64,000 nt of DNA from NCBI RefSeq assembly GCF_010548245.1, contig NZ_JAAGLR010000182.1:1-64000 (forward strand). Reading direction: 5' to 3'. Source of the DNA: Streptomyces sp. SID11385 (lineage in GTDB: Bacteria > Actinomycetota > Actinomycetes > Streptomycetales > Streptomycetaceae). The translations under genes were made by a program, and so were the position numbers. The notes below the pieces were generated by a model. It saw only the letters and a program-made list of their open reading frames with translations, had not been told where the DNA came from and did no database searches. Shown one piece after another: positions 57,592 to 64,000 of the stretch (position 1 is the first letter of the stretch; the number at the start of each line of letters is the position of its first letter).

Positions 57592-57628
57592 GTACGGGGC
57601 AGGGCCGACCAGCGGCCCTGCCCCGTAC
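57592..57628. terminator. Strong stem-loop between SDR and hydrolase genes
   Basis: GTACGGGGCAGGGCCG (57592-57607) pairs with CGGCCCTGCCCCGTAC (57613-57628), a 16-bp perfect stem and 5-base loop. It lies 18 bases after the SDR stop and splits the leftward genes into two transcripts. The hydrolase therefore needs its own promoter in the 219 bp that follow. Confidence 0.85.
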
Positions 57629-57646
57629 CCGTGGCGCGGAAGCGAG

Positions 57647-58393
57647 TCAGGGCAGCTTCTTCAGGCCGGCCCCGGTCAGGAGGTAGCCGGGCGCCACCGC
57701 ACTCGCCTGCGTCCGGGCCAGCTCGACCATTGCCGAGCCGGCGATCTCCGGGGTGAGCAGCGGCCCCATCTGCTTCACGTACTCCTCCTCCGACCGGCCG
57801 TCGCGAGCCGCGTACGCACGGGCCGCCGACCTGCCCAGCTCGGTCACCGGGGTGATCCGGGGAAGCACCGCGGAGAAGGTGATGTCCAGTCCGGCGCGCT
57901 GCGCCTCGTCCTGGGCGTATCCGGTGAGGAAGCGCTGGGTGGCCTTGGCGCCCGCGTAGCCCCCGGAGAGCGGCGAACCCGCCATCGCGGCACCGCTGCT
58001 GACCACGATCACCCTGCTGCCGGGGCGCAGCGGAGTGAGCAGGACCTCGCGCAGCCAGTGGAAGGTGATCCTGACATCCGTCTGCCAGTTGACCGAGAAG
58101 GTCTCCCAGGTCTGGTGTTGCAGCGGACGCATGTGCGGGCTCGCCCCGGCCGCCAGGACGACCACCTCGGGCCGGTAGCGGTCGAGGAGGCTGCCGGCCA
58201 CTGTGGGGTCGCCGGCGTCGGCGAGTTCGGGAACGGTGCTGCCGGCGCCGCCGGCCGGCTCGGCGAACGGCGCCGCGGTGCGCGAGACGGCGACCACTCG
58301 GGAGCCGGCCTCGGCGAAGGCCGTGGCGATCCCGTGGCCGAGGCCGCGGCTCGCGCCGACGACGATGGTGGTCTTGCCGGACAGGTCGCTCAT
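57647..58393 (-). CDS. Short-chain dehydrogenase/reductase (classical SDR)
   Basis: A 248-residue SDR (MSDLSGKTTIVVGASRGLGHGIATAFAEAG). Cofactor motif GASRGLG, LAAGASPH in place of NNAG, Ser in VIVVSSGAAMAG, and Tyr/Lys in YAGAKATQRF are visible. The C-terminal GYLLTGAGLKKLP is truncated in style like membrane-lipid SDRs. It may reduce a ketone of the product or of the side unit. It follows DUF899 by 141 bp. Confidence 0.85.
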   Translation of the reverse strand: MSDLSGKTTIVVGASRGLGHGIATAFAEAGSRVVAVSRTAAPFAEPAGGAGSTVPELADAGDPTVAGSLLDRYRPEVVVLAAGASPHMRPLQHQTWETFSVNWQTDVRITFHWLREVLLTPLRPGSRVIVVSSGAAMAGSPLSGGYAGAKATQRFLTGYAQDEAQRAGLDITFSAVLPRITPVTELGRSAARAYAARDGRSEEEYVKQMGPLLTPEIAGSAMVELARTQASAVAPGYLLTGAGLKKLP

Positions 58394-58495
58394 GATGTCC
58401 TCCTGGTAAGGGGCGTGTCCGGTCGCGGACGGTCGACAATTCCGGCCCCGGGACCTGTCGCGGGGAGGCAGCGGGTCCCGGAGCCGGAGTCAGGG

Positions 58496-58523
58496 GCCCT
58501 CCCGGGTGTCGCCCGGAGGGCGG
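58496..58523. terminator. Stem-loop after the DUF899 gene
   Basis: GCCCTCCCGGG and CCCGGAGGGC form a stem with one bulge, just after the DUF899 stop in the minus direction. Weaker than the one at 57592. Confidence 0.5.
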
Positions 58524-58534
58524 GAATCGACGCG

Positions 58535-59233
58535 CTACGACTTGAAGCGTGTCCCGTTCCACCAGTTGTCGCCGGGCACGGCCGCGTCCGTGCTGTCGTA
58601 GCTGTCCTTGTAGCGCCACCAGTCCCAGGGGTGTTCGAGCTCGTCCTCCTGCCGGCCCAGAGCGGTGATGTCCAGGTAGTTGTAGAAGTTCTTGAAGATG
58701 TCCCCGCCCCGGTCGAAGACCGAGTAGGTGTGGTAGACGTCGTCGCCGTCACGGATGAACGCGCTCACCCCGGGCGACTCGCCCATCTCTGTGGCGGCCT
58801 CGTAGTCGTAGTTGAAGTCGCTGCCGAACGACGAGTACCAGGGGTAGTTCCAGCCCATCCGGGCCTTGAAGGGTTCCAGCTTCGCCAGCGGCGCCCGGGA
58901 GACCAGGGCGAAGCTGGTGTCCCTGGCCCACATGTGTGCGAGCTCGCCGACGCTGTCCGTCTGCATGGAGCAACCGATGCAGCCCTCGTCGTCGTCCGGG
59001 CCGAACATGAAGTGCCGGACGATGAGCTGGCGGCGTCCCTCGAACAGGTCGAGCAGCGTCACCGTGCCGTTCGGTCCCTCGAAGAGGTACTCCTTCTCCG
59101 CCTTCACCATCGGCAGCTTCCGGCGCTCCGCGGCGATCATGTCGCGGGCGGCGGTGACCTCCTTCTCCTTCTCCAGGAGCGCCCTGCGGGCCTCCAGCCA
59201 CTCCGATCGGGAAACTATCTTCGGAAGGTTCAT
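58535..59233 (-). CDS. DUF899 (thioredoxin-like) family protein
   Basis: A 232-residue protein (MNLPKIVSRSEWLEARRALLEKEKEVTAARD). The core GPNGTVTLLDLFEGRRQLIVRHFMFGPDDDEGCIGCSMQTDSVGEL includes CxxC (CIGC) and is typical of DUF899, which has a thioredoxin-like fold. The tail DIFKNFYNYLDITALGRQED is also conserved. Activity is unknown; a thiol-redox role is suggested by the CxxC. It follows the CoA ligase by 23 bp and is likely co-transcribed. Confidence 0.85.
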   Translation of the reverse strand: MNLPKIVSRSEWLEARRALLEKEKEVTAARDMIAAERRKLPMVKAEKEYLFEGPNGTVTLLDLFEGRRQLIVRHFMFGPDDDEGCIGCSMQTDSVGELAHMWARDTSFALVSRAPLAKLEPFKARMGWNYPWYSSFGSDFNYDYEAATEMGESPGVSAFIRDGDDVYHTYSVFDRGGDIFKNFYNYLDITALGRQEDELEHPWDWWRYKDSYDSTDAAVPGDNWWNGTRFKS

Positions 59234-59256
59234 CGGTTCTCCCTGGATGGTGTGCT

Positions 59257-60819
59257 TCAGAGTTGCGGTGACCGGCCGGTCCGCTCGCGGGTCAGAAGAC
59301 CGCGGCGGTGGATCTTGCCGACCGGAGTGCGGGGGATCTGATCGATGAACTCGATCTGCCGGACCTTCTTGTAGGGGGCGACTCGTTCGGCGACGAACGC
59401 CATGACCTCCTCCGGCGTGACCGGCTCGCTGGTCACCACGAATCCCTTGGGGATCTCGCTGGCCTCCTCGTCGGGCACGCCGATCACCGCCGCGTCCGTG
59501 ACCTTCGGGTGCGACATCAGGACCGCTTCGAGCTCGACCGGGGACACCTGCTGCCCCTTGTACTTGATGAGTTCCTTGATGCGGTCGACGAGGAAGAGCT
59601 CCCCGTTCTCGTCCACACGGCCGAGGTCGCCGGTGTGCAGGAAACCGTCCGGTTCGAGCACCTCGGCGGTGGCCTCCGGGGCGTTGAGGTAGCCCTTCAT
59701 CACATGTGGGCCGCGGATGAGGACCTCGCCGTCCTGGTTGTGCCCGAGTTCCTCGCCGGTGGTGATATCGACGATCTTGCAGTCGATGTTGGGGGAGTTG
59801 GGGCCGACCGATCCAGGGGCCACCGGGTCGGCGAGCTGCATGAACGAGACCAAGGCCTCGGTGAGGCCGTATCCCTGGCCGATGCTCACCCCCAGGCGCC
59901 GCCGGCAGAGCTCGGCCGTCCCGGGGTCGAGCGCGGCGCCGCCGGAGACGATCGAGCGGAGCGAGGAGAGGTCGTACCGGTCCACCAGCGGGCTCTTCGC
60001 GAGGAGGACGGCGATGGTCGGTACGACGTAGAGGCGTGTGACGCGGTGCTCCTGGATCGCGTTGAGGTAGGCCTCGGGGTCGAAGCGCGGCATCGTCACG
60101 AGTGTCGCGCCCTGGAGCAGACTGGCGTTCATCGTCATGATCAGGCCGAACGCGTGGTGGAAGGGCGGGACGGCGAGTACCGTCTCGTGCTCACCGAGGG
60201 GCGCGACCAGGCTGGTCTGGAGCACGTTGGCGATCATGTTCCGATGGGTCAGCAGCACCCCCTTGGGGTAGCCGGTGCTGCCGCTGGAGTGGAGCACGGT
60301 CACGACGTCCTGCGCGGGGTCGACGGCCGGCTCGGGCGGCACACCGTCGGTGAGCAGCGCGGAGAACGACGTGGCGCCCTCCGCCTCACCGAAGACGATG
60401 ATCTCTTCGACCTTCGTCCGCGCGGTCACCGCCGTGGCCTTGACCACCTCGGACGGCATGGTCACCAGCAGGCGCGCGCCGGTGTCGTTCAGGTGCGCGG
60501 TGAGATCGTCCGCCGTGTCGAGGGGATTGAGCACCACCACCGTGCCGCCCGCCAGGGCGGCGGCGTGGAACGCGATCGGGTACGCGGGCACGTTCGGCGC
60601 GAGGAGGGCCAACACGTCGCCCTTGCCGAAGCCGCGGGCATGAAGCCCGGCGGCGGCGCGGCGCACCGCCGACGCGAGCTGGCCGTAGGTGTGACCGTTC
60701 TCCCCGTCGACGTCGACCGTCGCCAGGCGGTCCGGGTACTGCTCCGCCTGTCGCAGTACGAAGGAGGTGAACGTGGTCTCGGGGACGTGGACGCGTGGAC
60801 GTGGGCCGGTGAAGATCAT
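59257..60819 (-). CDS. Acyl/aryl-CoA ligase (4-coumarate-CoA ligase-like)
   Basis: A 520-residue ANL-superfamily enzyme from ATG 60819. Motifs are P-loop HSSGSTGYPKGVLLTHRN, PFHHAFGL, GQGYGLTEA, HTGDLGRVDENGELFLVDRIKELIKYKGQQVSP and the catalytic Lys region PRTPVGKIHRR. It makes CoA thioesters of aromatic or fatty acids with ATP. It overlaps the upstream hydratase/lyase gene by 4 bp, so the two work together: probably hydroxycinnamoyl-CoA formation and chain shortening. Confidence 0.88.
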   Translation of the reverse strand: MIFTGPRPRVHVPETTFTSFVLRQAEQYPDRLATVDVDGENGHTYGQLASAVRRAAAGLHARGFGKGDVLALLAPNVPAYPIAFHAAALAGGTVVVLNPLDTADDLTAHLNDTGARLLVTMPSEVVKATAVTARTKVEEIIVFGEAEGATSFSALLTDGVPPEPAVDPAQDVVTVLHSSGSTGYPKGVLLTHRNMIANVLQTSLVAPLGEHETVLAVPPFHHAFGLIMTMNASLLQGATLVTMPRFDPEAYLNAIQEHRVTRLYVVPTIAVLLAKSPLVDRYDLSSLRSIVSGGAALDPGTAELCRRRLGVSIGQGYGLTEALVSFMQLADPVAPGSVGPNSPNIDCKIVDITTGEELGHNQDGEVLIRGPHVMKGYLNAPEATAEVLEPDGFLHTGDLGRVDENGELFLVDRIKELIKYKGQQVSPVELEAVLMSHPKVTDAAVIGVPDEEASEIPKGFVVTSEPVTPEEVMAFVAERVAPYKKVRQIEFIDQIPRTPVGKIHRRGLLTRERTGRSPQL

Positions 60820-61640
60820 GACGCGGCTTCCACCCGGCTGTACGTGCTGAGACCGGGCTGGTAGTCGCGCTTCTCGAACTGCTTGAGCGCCACGTTGATC
60901 CACTCGTTGCCGCTGAGACGGGAGAGCTCCCAGAGCTTCGCCTGGTCGTAGTCGATCGACGCCGGAAGGTCCATGGTCGTGGTGCGCTCATAGACCTGCT
61001 TCGCCAGTTCCAGGGTGATCGGGTTCTTGTTGATGACCCGTCCGACGATCCGGTCGGTCTCCGCGTCCAGCTGATCCGCCGGAACGGCCTTGTTCACCAG
61101 CCCGTACGTCTCCGCCTGCCGCCCGGTGAGAGTGTCCCCGGTGAGGATGTAGTACAGCGCCTGCTTGCGCGGCAGGTTGTGGGTGGCCGCCCAGGTGGCT
61201 CCACCCGCCGGGAAGATGCCGAAGTTGATCTCGGAGAGTCCGAACTTCGCGGTCTCCGACGTGATGGCCAGATCGCAGATCCCCGCGACCAGGAACCCGC
61301 CGCCGAAGGCGTATCCGTTTACCTTGGCGATGGTCACCGCGGGAAAGGCCTTGAGCCGCTTGAACCAATTGAGCGCCACCAGATTGGTCCGGTAGAACAA
61401 CTGCGGGTCATCGAAAGGCTGCAGGAAGCACTCTTCGAGGTCCATCCCGGAGCTGAAACTGTCACCGCTGCCGGTCACGACGACCGCCTTCACGGTTCCG
61501 GCTTCCTCGATCGCGTCCAGGGCCTTATTCATATCCAGGTGCATCTGCGGATTCATCGCGTTCTTCTTGCCCGGCCGGTTCAGGTAGATCGTGGCCTTCG
61601 GTCCGTCGATCTCGACGTTCACCGTGTCCAGCGTGATCAT
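60816..61640 (-). CDS. Hydroxycinnamoyl-CoA hydratase/lyase (enoyl-CoA hydratase family)
   Basis: A 274-residue crotonase-fold enzyme from ATG 61640 (MITLDTVNVEIDGPKATIYLNRPGKKNAMNPQ). It matches HCHL/feruloyl-CoA hydratase-lyase closely: SSGMDLEECF, KAFPAVTIAKVNGYAFGGGF, CDLAITSETAKFGLSEINFGIFPAG and LYYILTGDTLTGRQAETYGLVNKAVP, with the tail ALKQFEKRDYQPGLSTYSR. Such enzymes convert 4-coumaroyl/feruloyl-CoA to the benzaldehyde and acetyl-CoA. The substrate here is inferred from family similarity. First gene of the leftward operon. Confidence 0.87.
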   Translation of the reverse strand: MITLDTVNVEIDGPKATIYLNRPGKKNAMNPQMHLDMNKALDAIEEAGTVKAVVVTGSGDSFSSGMDLEECFLQPFDDPQLFYRTNLVALNWFKRLKAFPAVTIAKVNGYAFGGGFLVAGICDLAITSETAKFGLSEINFGIFPAGGATWAATHNLPRKQALYYILTGDTLTGRQAETYGLVNKAVPADQLDAETDRIVGRVINKNPITLELAKQVYERTTTMDLPASIDYDQAKLWELSRLSGNEWINVALKQFEKRDYQPGLSTYSRVEAAS

Positions 61641-62135
61641 TTTTTGCCTCTTCTCCAGACGAAGTGCGCACGCGCACAGCAATTCACCAGTCCACCGTCC
61701 GTGGCTCAGGTCACGGATGTGAGCATCACAGTTTCTGTATCGGGTCGACTTCTCCCAATGTGCTTTGCCGTGAACCGGTGTGGAGCGCTCGGAGGCGGTG
61801 CCGGCAGCCAGGGCGCCTGTCCGGTGTCGGGCGCGGGCGGAGGGCCCTGCCACCGGCGAGATCCGGGGCGCGCCCTGCCGAGACCCGAAGAGAGCAAATT
61901 GGAAGAGGCGAACTCCGCGGACCGGGGGCAGTTTGTTGTGCGGGAGGCACGCAGGCCGGCCGGTTCGCGATCGTGAGCAGCGGGAGGGTGCTGATTCTGC
62001 TCGTGCCGGGGAACCCAGGACGTGCTTTCTCGCTGGTCTCGTATTTCGGCCGCTGCCTCAGGGTGATGCCGAATGCCGACAGCTGTTTCCGCGATCTCTC
62101 CGCGCAGGTGAGAGACAACCAGGGAGGAACTTCAT
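61641..62135. promoter_or_regulatory. Divergent region between hydratase/lyase and a membrane-protein gene
   Basis: A 495-bp gap with no supported gene; it must hold promoters for the leftward operon and probably for the membrane protein. No palindromic operator stood out. Confidence 0.45.
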
Positions 62136-62909
62136 ATGGATCACTCCGGCATGCCTGGGATGGCACCCGCCGTTTCGACGGTGGACACCGTGGGCGCTGT
62201 CCTCTTCATCGGCTGGGCCGTCGCGATGTGGGCCGCCGTCGCCGTGCTCGCGGTCGGGAACCGAAAGGCGGTGAAGCCCTGGCTGTACAAACTCGCCGTA
62301 GGGCTCGTGGGCGTGGGCGTGGTGGGTCAGGTCGGCCATTTCCAGGAACATGTCACACAGGCGGGCTACTGGATCGCCCATCCCTATGCCCCGGCGTGGA
62401 TGACTCCGTGGGCTGACAGCTTTGCCCGCGGGCTGGGTCAGGTCGACGCCGGCAAGCCCGCCCTCGGGATGGAGATCCTGCACCTGGTCGGCAATTTCAT
62501 CTTCCTTGCCGGACTGGTCGGCATCGTGCAGATCACGCACCGGGTCGCCGGGCCGCTGAAGTCGCGCAAGTGGGCCAGGGCGGGCGTCTGGATGCAGGGC
62601 ATGCACGGCATCGAGCACGTCGTGCTGACGGCTTCCGTGGCGCTGGGCGCGAGCCGGGCCATCGGCCTGTCCACCTGGTTCGGGGCCATCGAACCGGGCC
62701 CGGCGCTGACGACGTACCGGGTGTGGTGGCACTTCGTCGCCAACGCGGTGGGCACGGTCATCCTCGGTATCGCCGTCTACCACCTCTGGAAGGAGAAGCG
62801 GGCGGTCAAGGAGAGTTACGGTCTTCTGGGGGACGTGGAAACAGTGGCTGCCCCGGCCGGCTCCGAGGAGGATTCCGCGAGCGCCCTCGAACCTCTGGTG
62901 CGGCGCTGA
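62136..62909 (+). CDS. Five-span membrane protein with MDHSGM N-terminus
   Basis: A 257-residue integral membrane protein. The first ten residues, MDHSGMPGMA, resemble the copper-binding repeats of the left locus. About five spans follow (VGAVLFIGWAVAMWAAVAVLAVG, WLYKLAVGLVGVGVVGQVGHF, MEILHLVGNFIFLAGLVGIV, GIEHVVLTASVALGASRAIG, HFVANAVGTVILGIAVYHL) with several His in the spans. No named family recognised. Role unknown; metal or proton handling can be imagined. GGAGG precedes its start. Confidence 0.75.
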   Translation: MDHSGMPGMAPAVSTVDTVGAVLFIGWAVAMWAAVAVLAVGNRKAVKPWLYKLAVGLVGVGVVGQVGHFQEHVTQAGYWIAHPYAPAWMTPWADSFARGLGQVDAGKPALGMEILHLVGNFIFLAGLVGIVQITHRVAGPLKSRKWARAGVWMQGMHGIEHVVLTASVALGASRAIGLSTWFGAIEPGPALTTYRVWWHFVANAVGTVILGIAVYHLWKEKRAVKESYGLLGDVETVAAPAGSEEDSASALEPLVRR

Positions 62910-63091
62910 GGGGCGGTGGCTCCCGGGCCTGTTCGATACCGAGCCCTTCGCGGCGCGATGCGGCCCGGCTCGGGTAGCCGCGCTCCCCGATGGGGACCGC
63001 CCCCGGGAGTCCAGGGCGTACTTCGGGGGCCCTTGCCCCCGCGGCGGGTGGCCCTCGTGGGGCGTGATGAGCGTGACAGGAATATCAAAAG

Positions 63092-63144
63092 GGCGCCCGT
63101 GCGGACGAGTTGAGGCTTCGATTGTCTCCTCGGCGCACGGGCGC
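63092..63144. repeat. Long-arm hairpin GGCGCCCGTGCG / CGCACGGGCGCC
   Basis: Two 12-bp perfect arms (63092-63103, 63133-63144) with a 29-base loop that has a small inner stem (GAGG/CCTC). It lies after an AAAA run in a gene-free region. It may be a terminator; no function can be fixed. Confidence 0.55.
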
Positions 63145-63388
63145 CTCACGCATTGTGCCTTCGGTGCCGTCATCTCAGCGGTGGCCACTGCGAATTGCTC
63201 ACTCATGGGCGCGATCCGGGGACCTGGACCGCGAAAGCCGCACCCACGGTGGTTCGAGCACTTCAGCGATTTCGTGCCGCGCATTCTCGGCTTCGTCGCG
63301 AGAGCCGTGCGCGGATACCGCGAAGCAATGCTCGATGAGTGTGGGCAGGGGGCGTGGAAGTACGGCGGGTCCACAGGGACCGCCGGCC

Positions 63389-63467
63389 GACGCGTGCGGC
63401 GTCGGGCGGAGCGTTGAGGCGTGCGGGGTCGGGCAGAGCGTCGACGCGTGCGGCGTCGGAGAGCGCC
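63389..63467. repeat. Three imperfect 27-bp tandem repeats
   Basis: Units start at 63389, 63416 and 63443 and share a GA(C/G)GCGTGCGG(C/G)GTCGG core; the third is degenerate. One frame would encode a nine-residue ACGVG(R/Q)SV(E/D) repeat, but no supported gene covers it. Confidence 0.7.
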
Positions 63468-63925
63468 GACGTGGCGGTGTGGAACAGAGGCGGAGACAGG
63501 CCACCTCGCCGTGACGTCCCGGTGCCGGCAGGAGCTCCGGTCCCCGACTCAGGCAGGGACAGCGGACCTGAGGAACCACCTCATCACGGCCACGGCGATG
63601 AGGTGCCGCGCGGAGGCGTGAGCGAGTAGACGCGTCCCGGTTCTGCCGTGTCGCCTCGAACACCCGCGACCGGCCTCCGGCTCCACCAGCGGGTGAAGCC
63701 GTTGAAACCCGTTCGGGGGCGGAGATTCAATCTGCACCGCGCTAAACCCCGTCAAAGGAAGCTGTACCGTAAACGCGATTTTCGGCCATCTTCTCCAGGC
63801 GTCCATCTCAAACCGCAATTTTGAAGATGCGAGCGGTTTCGAACGGCTAAACGATATTCCTCCGCCAGACTCGGCCGCCACGGCATCGGCCGGGTTCGAC
63901 ACGTTCGGGAGGGGTGTACCGCCAC

Positions 63926-64000
63926 ATGAGGGAGCCACCGCGCGACCGGTACGGAACGATCAGGCGACCCGAGGCGGACCCGCCAACCCGCAGGGCAACG
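63926..64000 (+). CDS. Possible start of a gene running off the window
   Basis: ATG 63926 is preceded by GGGAGGGG at a usable distance and opens MREPPRDRYGTIRRPEADPP with no stop to the end of the window. Only 25 codons are visible. No family can be named; the AT-richer stretch upstream would suit a promoter. Confidence 0.3.
   Translation, partial: MREPPRDRYGTIRRPEADPPTRRAT

Larger units (their letters stand above)
62910..63925. other. About 1 kb without a supported gene
   Basis: No open frame has family features or consistent codon bias. Contents: a hairpin at 62935-62976 (ACCGAGCC/GGCTCGGGT) that may terminate the membrane gene, a 12-bp-arm hairpin at 63092-63144, three 27-bp tandem repeats (63389 onward), and a notably AT-richer stretch at 63700-63900 which could be a promoter region for the gene at the right end. 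Confidence 0.5.

Noticed and set aside
54368-59341. A 1,657-codon plus-strand open frame
   Set aside because: It runs antisense to six well-supported minus-strand genes; its Arg/Gly/His-rich composition is the usual shadow of high-GC coding DNA.
63389-63467. Possible CRISPR array
   Set aside because: The repeats are directly adjacent with no spacers, imperfect, and no cas genes are present.

Overview
The window is high-GC actinobacterial DNA, almost certainly Streptomyces. The signs are GTG starts, strong G/C in third codon positions, DmdR/IdeR-like and Zur-like boxes, a type-B ribosomal protein L31, mycothiol-type DinB proteins and many four-base ATGA gene overlaps. No rRNA, tRNA, CRISPR array, integrase or intact insertion sequence was seen.

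Left part (1-23.6 kb), ordinary and metal-related genes. It opens with the 5' part of an ABC exporter under a probable iron box, then a YkuD-like lipoprotein, a large FAD/Fe-S oxidoreductase, a MarR regulator divergent from an ABC exporter, an MltG-like protein, a flavin monooxygenase and a YjbQ protein. Around 10.6-12.8 kb lie an esterase and three truncated genes: an MFS C-terminus, an ABC ATPase C-terminus and a siderophore-type ATPase C-terminus with an 11-bp duplication. From 12.8 to 20.2 kb is a copper-handling locus (PfpI-like protein, PepSY protein, DUF5134, Met/His-rich membrane proteins, CopA, PCuAC-like protein), followed by an ECF sigma factor. Three promoters in this locus share one pattern, GGAACT-16 nt-(C/G)GACTCCTG. 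Next is a Zur-box pair: L31 plus a COG0523 protein with a degraded P-loop.

Right part (about 24.1-62.9 kb), an enediyne-type biosynthetic locus. By eye, leucine codon use shifts from a CTC-rich to a CTG-rich pattern near 24 kb. The core is unbV-unbU-pksE-thioesterase-flavin reductase on the plus strand (34.5-44.4 kb). The DUF1702 gene (unbL/E3 type) and a P450 follow on the minus strand, and a GMC oxidoreductase is divergent from unbV. On the left flank are mycothiol-type proteins, a UbiB-like kinase, an epimerase, an AraC regulator, two CxxCxxxH (AhpD-fold) proteins and an SDR. On the right flank are a membrane protein, a TetR regulator divergent from a carotenoid-type oxygenase, an MFS exporter, an ArsR/SRPBCC pair divergent from a VOC protein, and a leftward gene series (hydroxycinnamoyl-CoA hydratase/lyase, CoA ligase, DUF899, SDR, alpha/beta hydrolase, acyl-CoA-dehydrogenase-fold oxygenase, NADP-dependent oxidoreductase, GFA protein).

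As a working model, the iterative PKSE with its thioesterase makes the polyene. UnbL/V/U, the P450, the GMC protein and the oxygenases convert and decorate it. The ligase/lyase pair may supply an aromatic unit. Sequestering or self-sacrificing proteins (VOC, SRPBCC) and the exporters are candidate self-protection. No sugar, glycosyltransferase, NRPS or apoprotein gene is present, so the product may be a compact, unglycosylated enediyne or derivative; this is inference.
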